Source: Cliona cf. orientalis | Lineage: Eukaryota > Porifera > Demospongiae > Clionaida > Clionaidae | Direction of reading: 5' to 3' | NCBI GenBank assembly: GCA_963930775.1 | Contig: OZ005697.1 | Location: 4,052,292-4,116,291 of the forward strand | DNA length: 64,000 bases | Shown: positions 32,975 through 43,145 of the stretch, piece after piece | How positions within the stretch are numbered: the first letter of the stretch is position 1 | How the letters are laid out: every line of letters begins with the position of its first letter | The notes under the pieces: generated by a model | Database searches by the model: none | What the model saw: only the letters and a program-made list of their open reading frames with translations | Told to the model about the DNA's origin: nothing | Program-made: the position numbers and the translations under genes

Positions 32975-33523
32975 ATTTTTTTCCATCACTGCCAGTGATG
33001 CTAGGAAGGCAGTCTACATACACCAACAACATTCTATGGGCAATGCTCCTTATGTTGGATCTAGACTAGGGGATGATTACGTATACAAGCCCCAAGTCAC
33101 TCTCAGATGCGTTACACATGACATTATAGTAATCAATGTTTGCAACTTGAGATTTTCTGCCTTACCACATACCTGACCTATTGTAGCAGACATGTATGAT
33201 AGAAAATGGTGACATACCGTTAACTAATTAGTGCTTGATAACATTCTTTTATCTTAGGTTGTGGTTTAGCTTGTTACAACCTAAGATAAAAGAATATGTG
33301 AGCGTGTAATGTAATGTAATTAATGTAATGTAATGTAATGTAATGTAAATAATTCATTCGAAGCACAGGAAAAGGTATTGTGCAATAATTTTTATATCAG
33401 CATGTAGAGTGGATCAAAATTAATAATTGAATCGTCTCAGATTTTTGATTTTCATTTTCAATTTTGAAATAAGAGTCGTAGTAGTTTCTGACCACTAAAA
33501 TATGAAGGAAATGACTACTGTCC

Positions 33524-33602
33524 AGATGGTGCAATGGTTAAGCTCAGTGTCTGCCAACCAGTGTCGAATGCGTGCACTGGTTCGAATCCCACCCGGGGCC
33601 AA
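33524..33602 (+). ncRNA. tRNA-derived SINE-like head, unit 3
   Basis: Same boxes and stem as unit 2. The loop between the stem halves differs by one base (TCGAATG in place of TCAAATG). Confidence 0.55.
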
Positions 33603-33916
33603 TTTTTTCCATCTTTTTTTTCACTGCCAGTGATGCTAGGAAGGCAGTCTACATACACCAACAACATTCCATGGGCAATGCTCCTTACGTTGGATCTAGA
33701 CTAGGGGATGATTACGTATACAAGCCCCAAATCACTCTCAGATATATTACGCATTAGTATTATGACATTATAGTAATCAATGTTTGCAACTTGAGATTTT
33801 CTGCCTTACCACATACCTGACCTATTGTAGCAGACATGTATGATAGAAAATGGTGACATACCGTTAATTAATTACTGCTTGATAAAATTCTTTTATCTTA
33901 GGTTGTGGTTTAGCTT

Positions 33917-34245
33917 GTAGAAAAAAAAAGATTTATATAATTAATTAATGTTTGGGGGGTTTGGGAGCACTTGGGGAGATAATTTTTACATGGGCACGCA
34001 GAATGGGTCGAAACTAGAGATTTGACCCTGGGGAATTTTGATTCACACCTTAGAATTAGTTACGGCCCTTTGAAGTTTTGTATAGGAAGCCATGCATTTG
34101 CAATGTTTTCCGCCCACGCGCTACGTGAGGGGCGGGGCCACGCGCGCACATTAACATGACGACCATTACCCACTTTGATCAAAATTGATGTATAAGCTGC
34201 CTGCTTGCATTGTATGGCTCTACTATGCATCCAGCTCAACTATGT
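33917..34245 (+). mobile_element. CACTAAG-type MITE (copy 3, truncated)
   Basis: Direct repeat of 31597-31945, from the oligo-A and GATTTATATAATTAATTAATG to CCAGCTCAACTATGTGG. It stops where the element at 34248 begins. Confidence 0.7.
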
Positions 34246-34247
34246 GG

Positions 34248-35592
34248 CAAAGACCAGAAGACAGAGCAACTCTTCTACTCTCTGCTCGTTCAAGTCCCAT
34301 AACCCTGAGACATTCATGAGCTCCACGGCAAGCGCTTCTGTGCATGCTATTTGCAAGCGCTCACAAAAGTGCCTCGCGCAAAAAGTGGGGCATCTAGGTT
34401 CCCTTGCATGGATTCCCATGATTCAAGTACCATTCAATAGCTCCTGTGTTGCTCTACTATATGAGACTGGAATGAAGTTTTTCCATCGAGCCATTCCAGA
34501 GTTACACGCTATTAAAAATAGTACAAAAATTGTTATTTCACCGTGTACGTTTACATACAACCAATGATATTACTACATAGTACAATAGCTATATAGCTGC
34601 TAACTATCAAAGGCCATCTTGAACTTTTGCTGAAGGTTGTTGGAGCTTTCACAATCAGTCTCCTATTCCATCATCACAGCATGGTTGACAGAAAGTACTC
34701 TCTTCCAACACTCGATAAATCTGATCACAGGAACATCACCTATTGTGTACATGTACGTGCATGGGGGTCAGGGTCTGAGGGGGGAGAGAAAGAGAGAGAG
34801 AGGGAGGGAGGGAGGGAGGGAGAGAGAGTGAGAGAGAGGGAGGAAAGGAAAGAGAGGGGGGGGGGGAAGGGGGTGAAGTACCAGAGCACTAGTGAAGTGT
34901 TGGCTATCTACAATCGTATGTATACGCTCGGGATTTCCAGCTTTGATGTAAGCTGCTTTACAACACAGACTCTTCCTCTGATGTATCTAGACTACACTGG
35001 TAAGGCTCACCCATCCCTGGACTTTTCTATGCTGATACACTCGCCTCACACACGCTTCTAGCCTCGTACCCAGCTGGGCCCGGCTGGGTACAAGGCTAAC
35101 ACGCTTCATATTATTTACCGTGGCCAACATTCATAATATTTACTAGACTACAGAGAAGGAATCCCTCCATCTGGATGACGATGCCTCCTCAGAAGAAACT
35201 TGGAAGTACACAAGGAATACTCGATTTCTTGTCATTTTTAATATACGACTTGTTCTTGGGCAGAAACCTTCGAGAAGATATGGAAAATACCACGCGGTTG
35301 TACTGAAAGTTTGTGATTTTCAATGCCGTGTAATTACCTCTGGAACGGCTCGATGGAAAAACTTCGTTCCAGTCTCATATTGTAGAGCAACACAAGAGCT
35401 ATTGAATGGTACTTGAATCATGGGAATCCATCCAAGGGAACCTAAATGCCCCACTTTTTGCGCGAGGCGCTTTTTGTGAGCGCTTACGAGTAGCATGCAC
35501 AGAAGCGCTTGCCGCGGAGCTCATGAATGTCTCCGGGTTATAGGACTTGAACGAGTAGAAAGTAGAAGAGTTGCTCTGTCTTCTGATCTTTG
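34248..35592. mobile_element. Long-TIR element, 265-bp arms
   Basis: The arms 34248-34515 and 35335-35592 are inverted copies of about 90% identity by eye, with ends CAAAGACCAGAAGACAGAGC and GCTCTGTCTTCTGATCTTTG. The interior has a GAGAGG/GGGA microsatellite (34780-34875) and a TAGCCTCGTACCCAGC hairpin (35058-35098). No exact target duplication is seen and no transposase. Confidence 0.75.
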
Positions 35593-35798
35593 TTTGGAGT
35601 CCTAGAAGTGAAAGATGGCCTAGATAGAACAAGTAAGAAGAATAGATAAAAAACGGCAAAAATTGCATGCATTGGAATGTGCCACCGGATGCACTTCCTG
35701 GATCTGCAACAATTGGACCGCTGGCTTAACGGCTGTACTGGAAAGTAGGTATAAGAAAACGATGCGAAGAATACTAGAGAAGATGTTTCAACATCAAT

Positions 35799-36485
35799 GG
35801 GGCGAGCCTCCGCGAACCCCACACAAGTGTTTAAATATATAATATGGTATAATAAAAGTGGAATTTTCAATAGGCTATTCCATCTTCAGATAATATTTCA
35901 CAGCTGTCTGTTATTCTATACAAAGTTGCTGAATTCATATGATTGTGCATATGTTCCTAAAGTGAGTGAACGCTCGTCCTGAGACTCTCTCGCCAATCTC
36001 TCCCTTTGGTTATTACTTAATCTAATCAATCTGACCCCTAGCTGTTCTTCAGTTTCTGATGAAAACTTTCGCTCTGCCTAGAGCGCTTTCTCTGACGTCT
36101 TGTCTGTCTCTGTTCTTGTGTTTCTGCAGCTCTCCTTTCCTGGTCTCTCTTTCTACGTTTTCTTAACCTTTCTTCTTTTTCGGCTGCAGTTTCAGCTGCT
36201 CGATGAGCTTGCTCCCTTTCTCTTCTACGTTGGAGTTTTCTTCTCTCGCAGCTGAAGACTCCATATTGATTCAGTTAATGAACGTTGAGTCAAAGTTGTG
36301 TGCAGTTACTTGTACGTAAGTTGTGTCATTACGCATGCGCATTAATTGAAAAATATTGAATGTATATTGTTGAAATAGAATATATATATATACGGTACGG
36401 AAGGACGTACGGCAGATATATAGACACATATAAACGGAAAATCTCGATTGGTATCACCTGTGTGGGGCTCGCTTCGGCTCGCCCC
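35799..36485. mobile_element. GGGGCGAGCC-ended TIR element (copy 2) with an STPR-like ORF
   Basis: The ends GGGGCGAGCCTCCGCGAAC and GGCTCGCTTCGGCTCGCCCC are inverted, as in 3297-3895. It holds the minus-strand frame at 36038-36255. An AT-dinucleotide run lies near 36380. Confidence 0.65.
36038..36255 (-). CDS. STPR-like repeat ORF fragment
   Basis: The minus-strand frame has no early Met. It reads RRKLQRRREREQAHRAAETA, then AEKEERLRKRRKRDQERRAAE, then TQEQRQTRRQRKRSRQSES and stops at TAG (36038-36040). The roughly 23-residue periodicity with RRAAET.E.R..R..R is that of STPR repeats, which bind DNA in insect FMBP-1 and occur in Helitron and other transposon proteins. It may start from a splice acceptor (TTCAG just upstream of the frame). 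A decayed relative lies in 3297-3895. Confidence 0.55.
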
Positions 36486-36489
36486 AATT

Positions 36490-37290
36490 AATTGGAAAGC
36501 GTGTGTCGTATGATCCATTTCATATCATCAAAGAAGTACTGGTAATGTATCTGAGAATTTGACCCCGTTTTGTGGGAAATTGCTCAAAAGTGTTTGGGAA
36601 AAGTATTGACACTATTCCAATCTTATAGGTGGGAAAGTGTCAGCATAAATTATGTTGGAATAGTATTGAATGTAGGTTTAGTATGGTAAAACTATTCAAT
36701 TGTGAATATCATAATAATATTAGAAAAATTGATGAATAAAACCAATCAACATGATAATTAAAATAATAAGAGTGAAACTAAAGATAAAAAATGATAAAAA
36801 TTAATGACAACAGAACACAATCAAACTTAGATGATGAGTAGTAATTATTATGAATACAGAATTTCAACAATACATTAAGTTTAGTACTTGAGGCTTACAC
36901 CAATTAGTACACAAGTCACAATATCTTCTAGAACCGTGGGTCATCATGACATTGTAGAACCTGTACAACAAAAAAATAATGCATATTATTATATCATGCT
37001 TTAGCATAGCCTTGAGCTTGTACCAGGGACATCCCATGTTATTCAACATTGCATGTTGAAAAATACGCCAGGATGGGCAGAGTACGACACTATTGTAGTT
37101 ACGAAATGTAAGATAGGGAGGGGATATACTGAATCATAATAATAATCTGTAGTCGGGATAAGAGTGCTTATCATAGAAGGTAAGGGCATCAGTGGGTTGA
37201 TGACATGTTCAGACAGCCCAAGGGGTTTATGTAGTGGCCGGCTATCTGGGTTGGGTGTATGGCACACAGCCAGATACAGTATTCACTTGA
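36490..37290. other. No gene seen
   Basis: AT-rich sequence. 36560-36690 has GTGGGAAATT and ATTCCAA blocks that recur, inverted and diverged, at about 40490-40620. This may be the ends of a very old element. Confidence 0.35.
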
Positions 37291-37293
37291 TCC

Positions 37294-37933
37294 TACCGTA
37301 TAGCTCCAACTTTTCGTGGCACAATATTTTCGTGAATTTCGTGATTTGAGTTCTGATCACGAAAATTTTCTTCACGAAAATTTAGTATCATTGTGAGTGT
37401 GGCTACATTCTGTGTGCACATGCGCATCGCAAGCGCGATTGTGCGTACGTGTACGCATGCGATACTAGTCGGCTAATGAACGCCTGAACTGTGAAATGAA
37501 GCATTGAATCGCTGTTAACGATGTACAGACTCTGTACGCTTACTTTCAGAAAATGAGCAAAAGATACCTACCAAATCTGTAAGGATCTTTGTCCAAACAA
37601 CATCCTTCATCTTGTATCGAATCCGCCAACAACCACGTTGAAGAAATAGCCAAACAGACAAGGTACTAAAGGCAGAAAGAGAGGCCAGTATAAGTCTCGT
37701 CTAGTTTCTTTTCTCTTCACGTCCACACTAGCATACTAGCCTAACGCTGAGCCACGTGCAATTGTGGGCAGAGCGACTAGGTAAATAATATTGTCCGCAC
37801 CGATGTTGCGGTGCGGTGGTAATCATGAAAAAATCTGGCGATCACGAAATTTTTATCACGAAAATTTTCAATCATGGGATTTTCAGCAATTTCACAAAAA
37901 TTTTGAACCATGAAAATTTGGAGCTATACGGTA
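37294..37933. mobile_element. TACCGTATAGCTCCAA-ended MITE, 640 bp
   Basis: The left TACCGTATAGCTCCAACTTTTC and right AAATTTGGAGCTATACGGTA are inverted. The arms repeat TTTTCGTGA / TCACGAAAA. No transposase is seen. Confidence 0.8.
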
Positions 37934-38841
37934 TTTATTTCGTTACCCAAGTTTGTGTGGTATTTATTCGAAAGTGATGACTTCTATATTAGAGCGGTGT
38001 TTATTAATACCAATAGCTGCCAGAGAGGCAATCCATAGAGCACCACTGATTCGGACCCCTTTGCCGATGTAGAAGGCTACAGCTTGTTTTAGAAGACTGC
38101 TAAGTATTTAGTTACTTAGAATGAGTCATGAGGCATGTTTAAATGTACTTCTCAAATAGTAGGTGTGGTACGGCTAGCTACTATTCAAGAGCAGCAGCTA
38201 TTAATTTTCGTTCAATACTTCCGGAGATGTGGCGACTATTCGAGAGTCAGAGGCATCTGTTTGAGTGAATATGGTAGTTAGAGAACCAACGAGTGCTACC
38301 AAACATTAAATTAATAGAGCCACTATCAGAAACTCCAGCATATTAATTTTAGTGTCATGGGTCATGGTTCATGGTTGGCAAGCAACAATAATATATTTAG
38401 TAGCTATATCAAAGGCTTAAAAGGTGTCTAATGTGTTTTGTCAGTAATACCTCAATGATGCCCTTGTGTCCTTGATATGCATGTAGGGGATCAGAATAGC
38501 TTATAGGCGTGTGGCTATATACTCTATTAAATATTCTTTGGCTTGTACGTAACTAGCTATCTTAAATAATATTGCTTACCAGAAGGCTGGTGCAATCCTT
38601 TGATTAACCAGTGAGCTGAGTCAGAAGAGATGGAGTAAACATCAGTATGGCTGTGCCAGCTGCAGGGACACAAAATTTAGATATCACTTGATCAGCAACT
38701 TGAAAAGCAGGCATGCCAAACTTACTTCCAGAAGTCGTTATTAGGTTGTCATGAGCACCATCCTTTTGGTCCTTTCTTTTGAGATCAGCTATACAAACTT
38801 GCATGCTTGAACTTGTTTTTTTGAATTTTTATCATATGTAA
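37934..38841. other. No recognised gene
   Basis: The 66-codon minus frame at 38604-38804 (starting MQVCIADLKRKDQKD) has ordinary composition but no family signature and no supporting splice context. I leave it uncalled. Confidence 0.4.
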
Positions 38842-39170
38842 GGGGCCTTATTCAAAGTCCTTGTGGAAAAATTAACGTCATTATGACGTTAACATTTACC
38901 CCCCTCCCCCCCCCCTCTCTTAACGTCACAGTATTTCAACATAGATTCAATACTGAAACTCTGATTCTGCTCCATTCAATATTTACTTGTATTCTACAGT
39001 GCTAGCTATGTCTTCATGGATTCATTGCATACCTGTGCTTCTTTAGCAGTTTCTTGCTTGCCTGTAGCTACGTGCACACTTTTAGCTAGGTAGTGCTTGA
39101 TACAGCTATCACAAAAATGCAAATTTTGACACTGCTGGAGGTGTCTAGACTTGTTCAACCACAAGGATGC

Positions 39171-40090
39171 ATAATTACGTCCAGAGTCCCAATTAGAAAA
39201 AAAACTATTCGGCCGACCGATGAGGTAATTGTGATGTAAAATATGATGTAAAATATGACGAAAATGCGGTTAAGACTGTTTCAAAATGTTTAGCACGCAT
39301 GAAAGCTTGTTGGGGCCCAGAAATCGAGCCTAGCGTAGAAGACATCGTGGACTATCCGATGATATCCTTATGGCGTTTCTCTCAGTTCGCTTTCTCTAGC
39401 GAGCTCGCTTTCAGGGCAGGGGGATTTCCCTATTCAGTCGAGCACGTGGCAGGTGAAGGTCAACCGGCTCAAGCCGCGCGCCCCAATATTGTACTCGTAT
39501 ACGGAGCATGCGCGGTTTGTCAATGTGTCCTAGTTCGAATTTATGGCGGCTTATTCATGAGGGACTCTGGACGTAGTCTCCAAGTTGTTCATTATATCCC
39601 CAGTATAAATTTACTTTTTTGCGGTTATTAGGTAATTATGTTGTAATTATGATGTAACCTATGCCGTCATAGCGCAAAAATTCAGAGCCTTTACAGAACA
39701 CTTCTGAGACCTGAAAATCCACAGAATCATATATTAACTTACATACATATCCAGCGAATACATTAAAAGCTGAGTGCTACTTTCTCCGACAAGTAATGCC
39801 AGCCGAACATCACGCGTTCTCTTGGCTGACGTAATCCTGTGGATAAATAAAGCTAGCCTTGCGCTATTTATAGCACGCGTCATGCCACGACCGATCTGAA
39901 GTTCGGAAGCTGTACTGTGCTGTCGAGTTCATCTCCTTTGATTGAAGCATCGAAACTCGAAGTCGAAAGTTGATCTTAGACTCCATCTCTGCGATTGAGG
40001 CCCCGGCATAGATGTGTGTATTGACGACCTTTACCACAGGCACCATTAGAACTATGCAGCCACTGGGGATGTGGTCAAGGGTTCATTACA
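39171..40090 (+). repeat. Repeat family CCCCAGTAGC (copy 3, long form with kinase fragment)
   Basis: Collinear with 29246-30180 from TTACGTCCAGAGTCCCAATTA to GGTCAAGGGTTCATTA. It lies inside the TIR element 38842-40209. Confidence 0.75.
39299..39631 (+). pseudogene. Protein-kinase fragments captured in repeat (copy 2)
   Basis: The same permuted pair of kinase pieces as at 29359: MKACWGPEIEPSVEDIV first, then RPNIVLVYGACAVCQCVLV. The frame is open in both copies, and the two differ by about a dozen residues. A catalytic HRD loop and DFG motif are absent, so it cannot be an active kinase. Confidence 0.55.
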
Positions 40091-40212
40091 ACTAAAGCTA
40101 AAATCTGCATGTTGACAATGCAGTTGTAAAACGTCATGGGGCAAGACCCCCTCCCCCCCTAACGTCATAATGACGTTAATTTTTCCACAAGGACTTTGGA
40201 CAAGCCCCCTAA

Positions 40213-41090
40213 GTCATGTGACCATAGTAATATCAGATATTTTTCTGATAGTCTGGATTTAATACATATAATTCCAACATAAGCTTAATTATTCATATAC
40301 ATCTGAAAATCATGAATTTATTCGGATACTTTACATAGCCTTGGAATTTTGTACAAAAAAATTAACACACCTTTCAAACACCATCTGTAGATTACAATAC
40401 TATTTGTAAATGTTGGAAAACTATTGCACATTTATTTCGATGTTTTACAAATACTTTAGAATTGTGTATGAAAAATTTCCAATATAATAACAACACATCA
40501 AAAAGTATTATACTTTTTATAGACCACTTAGAAAAAGTTTCCAATATTTATCACATATACTCCAAGTGATAATATATTATTCCAACACTATGAAATAATT
40601 TCCCACAGTTACACACCAAGAAATTGGGCTCTGGGCCCCAATTGCCAAGACTAGCTATTCCAGCTCTAAGAGCTCAGCACATATGATTTTCTCATACTTT
40701 CATTACACTTTTCATAGAATTGGCTTCCAGTAGTGACAGTGGGTTATAACGGCGATCAAATACAACAAAGAAACGGACTCGGCTTCGATCGATACCGGGT
40801 ACAGGGGCTAAAATGTTTGTCGGTCACTCCTATCAACCGCGTGCTTTCTGCCCATGCGCACGCAGTACTAACTTACCAGACCACGCCCACCGCAGCGTTT
40901 AAGCGCACGCTCGATATCTGCTAAGCACGAGAACGATCACCACCGATAAAGAAAGGGTGGTATACATCACATAAACCTTTCCCTCTCGATTACCCCCACC
41001 GCAGCGTTTAGTTATTATCTAATACATTTTTTTCTGACAAACACGCGGAGGGCTGAATTCCCGAGTAAACGCAATGATCTAGACCACACC
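40213..41090. other. No gene seen
   Basis: AT-rich to 40700, then mixed composition with CACGCCCACCGCAGCG repeated at about 40885 and 40990. No family recognised. Confidence 0.4.
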
Positions 41091-41094
41091 TAAC

Positions 41095-41225
41095 GTTGTC
41101 CAGTTAACCATTCGTGAACTGAATATAGATTTTAAATTTTTGGCGGGCGCGACTGAGCCACGGCGGCCAGCCGCAGCCGATGGGCGGCCCCAACGCGGCT
41201 TGGGCCGCCGCGGCAGTGTCCTCGG
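41095..41225 (-). repeat. GC-rich repeat GGCGGCC (pair of 27585-27715)
   Basis: Shares the CGTTGTCCAGTTAAC, GAGCCACGGCGGCCAGCC and GGGCGGCCC blocks with 27585-27715. Confidence 0.55.
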
Positions 41226-41231
41226 CCACCG

Positions 41232-42117
41232 TAATAATCTGATCAATTAATGGCTGTGCATACAATGTCAGTATAGCATGATATACTATTTCAGATGCTG
41301 GTAACCTGTCCCTCTCTGCGCCAATTAATTATAAATTTGAAGTTTTATGGCAAATTGAATCTGTTCGTGCCATCGCCTTAGCTCATGACCAACCTATTGT
41401 CAACAATATTATTATTATTATTATTATTCATTGATATTCTATTCATCCAGTTATAATAATAATAATTAATAAGCATTAGCTAAAAACTAATAATAATAAT
41501 GCAACATTAATCAATGCTATTATAAACATATTTAATTTGCATAATAATGTTAACACTGGAATCATGTATACAGATCGATCAGTTTTGAGTTAGCTACTCA
41601 ATTAGTATTGTACCACTTTTCGAGTATTTCCTGACTCTTGCTTATGACGTCTTCTTGGGAATCAGCCATAAACCATCCAGCTTCAGTGCTCCTGTGATAG
41701 GCATAGTTAAATGCTTTACGCAGATCAAGTTCAGCTTTACGCATGCTTGTCACAGGCATTTCAAACAGCTGCTGAAGTCGTCTTCCTCTTGATCCTGTGC
41801 ACTTTTCAGGCTGCACTTCAATTCTATAGTAGTCTGTGGGGTATCCTGCGTGATCAAGCTTTCTAATAATGTAGATGAACCCAGAGGTATCTGCATAGCT
41901 GTCAGTGAAATCTTTACCGGTACCATCAACGTCATTTGCATCGCGTTCGATATCTTCAACTGGGTCCTGTGATTGGTCACTTTCATGTTCAGCCATCTTC
42001 AGTCGTGATTATCTTGTGTTTTATAGCTTGTTACTATAATAATATTATGTAACTGCTTGTTTCCACTGCATTTATAGCTGCTGTGTGCATGTGCTTATAA
42101 TTATGCTTACGATAATT
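41232..42117. repeat. GIY-YIG-like gene unit, copy II (pair of 47284-48190)
   Basis: The sequence from AATAATCTGATCAAT to GCTTACGATAATTATCA is collinear with 47284-48190. Copies I and III share the part from ATTTCAGATGCTGGTAACC onward with lower identity. It ends abruptly against a DIRS fragment. Confidence 0.8.
41598..41996 (-). CDS. GIY-YIG/T5orf172-like small protein, copy II
   Basis: 132 codons, single open frame. Residues 1-38 are acidic (MAEHESDQSQDPVEDIERDA...). Residues 39-120 show the spacing of the T5orf172 branch of the GIY-YIG fold: FIYII at 40-44, YYRIEV at 56-61 (position of Y-K-I-G), RGRRLQQL at 70-77, an acidic AELDL helix near 89 and GWF at 107-109. Such domains act as nucleases or nucleic-acid binders in other settings. 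The usual glycine of KIG is glutamate here, so catalysis is doubtful. The function is unknown and the assignment rests on pattern only. Repeated four times in the window, always with its flanks. Confidence 0.55.
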   Translation of the reverse strand: MAEHESDQSQDPVEDIERDANDVDGTGKDFTDSYADTSGFIYIIRKLDHAGYPTDYYRIEVQPEKCTGSRGRRLQQLFEMPVTSMRKAELDLRKAFNYAYHRSTEAGWFMADSQEDVISKSQEILEKWYNTN

Positions 42118-42349
42118 ATCAGAATCAGATGCCTTCGGCAGTTGGGGAGCTGGAGCAGTATGGCAACGCCACTGGTTCCAACTACAGTGGAGAGATGAGC
42201 TCGAGCAGCAGCACAACAATGCCACCCTGGAGCTGCCCCCTTAAGTTTCTATCGTTGCAGCCGCAGCAGTATGGGGCAAATGTTGGAAGGGGCAGACAAT
42301 TCTGTGCAGATGCGATAATCAGGCAATCTTTTTTGCCCTCCTCAGCAGA

Positions 42350-43145
42350 TCTTGCAGAGACCCCAACCTGATCCACCTTCTACGCATGCTCTTCTTCTTT
42401 GAACTCATTTCAATTTTTCGGGCCTTGCATATGGAGTACATAGCGAGGAAAGATAATCTGTTAGCAGATGATTTATCATGAAACAATCTCCCCTCCTTCA
42501 TGCAGTGATGCCATGGGAACCGTGCAAGACACCCGGCCACCACCATTCCGAGCCCTCTGAGAGACATGCTCCTCATCAGCACACCAGATTGGAACTCGTC
42601 AACCTGGACTCAGTTGTTCAGGGCTACCTTGAGGCAGGTCTAGCATTCACTAGACGAACTTATCAATCTGGAATCAACCGTTTCATTATATACCTTCTGC
42701 AGTACATATTGTATCCCTACCCAATCTAGCTACTTTATGTTATTTTATTTCAACACTATAGCACAAGCTTACAGCACCATTAAGTGTTATTTATCTGCAG
42801 TACGACACTTGCATATCCTCCATAATCTATAGCTACCACAACCTAGGTCTGTTCCAATGCCAAAGTATCCCTCGTAGAGCATGGTATTCGTAAAGCCTCT
42901 CACACCAGACCTCCACCCCTCCCGATTGGCCCTGCCATCCTGTGTCAGATTAGAGTGTTCTGGTCATCTTCGGCTGATCAGAGAGAAACAATTATGCTAT
43001 GGGCAGTGTATACCACTTGCTTCTTCGGATTCTTTCATCTAGGAGAGCTGGTTGCTAACACCCGACAGGATGGTCAGAATACGCTCCAATATTATCGTGA
43101 CTTAGCAATCGACAGTATCATATCTCCTATCAGGAGCACATGAAG
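42350..43145 (+). mobile_element. DIRS-type tyrosine-recombinase fossil fragment (second locus)
   Basis: Short stretches match the end of the RNase H-like region (NLLADDLS-type) and the tyrosine recombinase of DIRS elements: VVQGYLEAGLAFTRRTYQSG with INRFIIYLL (about 42610-42710), an APSTIK-like ST-IKCYLSAVRHLHI segment near 42770, and TIMLWAVYTTCFFGFFHLGE (about 42985-43045). It is old, with several breaks. The tail from 42966 is shared with 16051 onward. Confidence 0.65.

Larger units (their letters stand above)
32008..33906 (+). repeat. Three head-to-tail copies of a TIR element with a tRNA-like head
   Basis: Units lie at 32008-32646, 32660-33262 and 33276-33906. Each starts ACAACCTAAGATAAAAGAAT and ends with the exact inverse. 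The same 13-bp spacer GGTTTAGCTTGTT lies between units. Each unit holds a TGTAA microsatellite near its start and a Pol III-like A box and B box in its middle. Units are about 95% alike by eye, so the amplification is recent. Confidence 0.85.
38842..40209. mobile_element. TIR element with TAA target duplication, PIF/Harbinger-like, interrupted
   Basis: The left GGGGCCTTATTCAAAGTCC and right GGACTTTGGACAAGCCCCC are inverted, extending through AACGTCATTATGACGTT. TAA flanks both sides (38839-38841, 40210-40212), which fits a 3-bp TWA duplication. The repeat at 39171-40090 is inserted inside. Confidence 0.65.

Noticed and set aside
32164-33757. Open frames of 60-110 codons in the tandem array
   Set aside because: They cross the tRNA-like boxes and are repeated only because the DNA is repeated.
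34780-34875. GAGA-rich tract as a regulatory element
   Set aside because: It is a simple GAGG/GGGA microsatellite inside a transposon.
38604-38804. Possible exon on the minus strand
   Set aside because: No recognisable domain and no convincing splice signals. Could not be supported.
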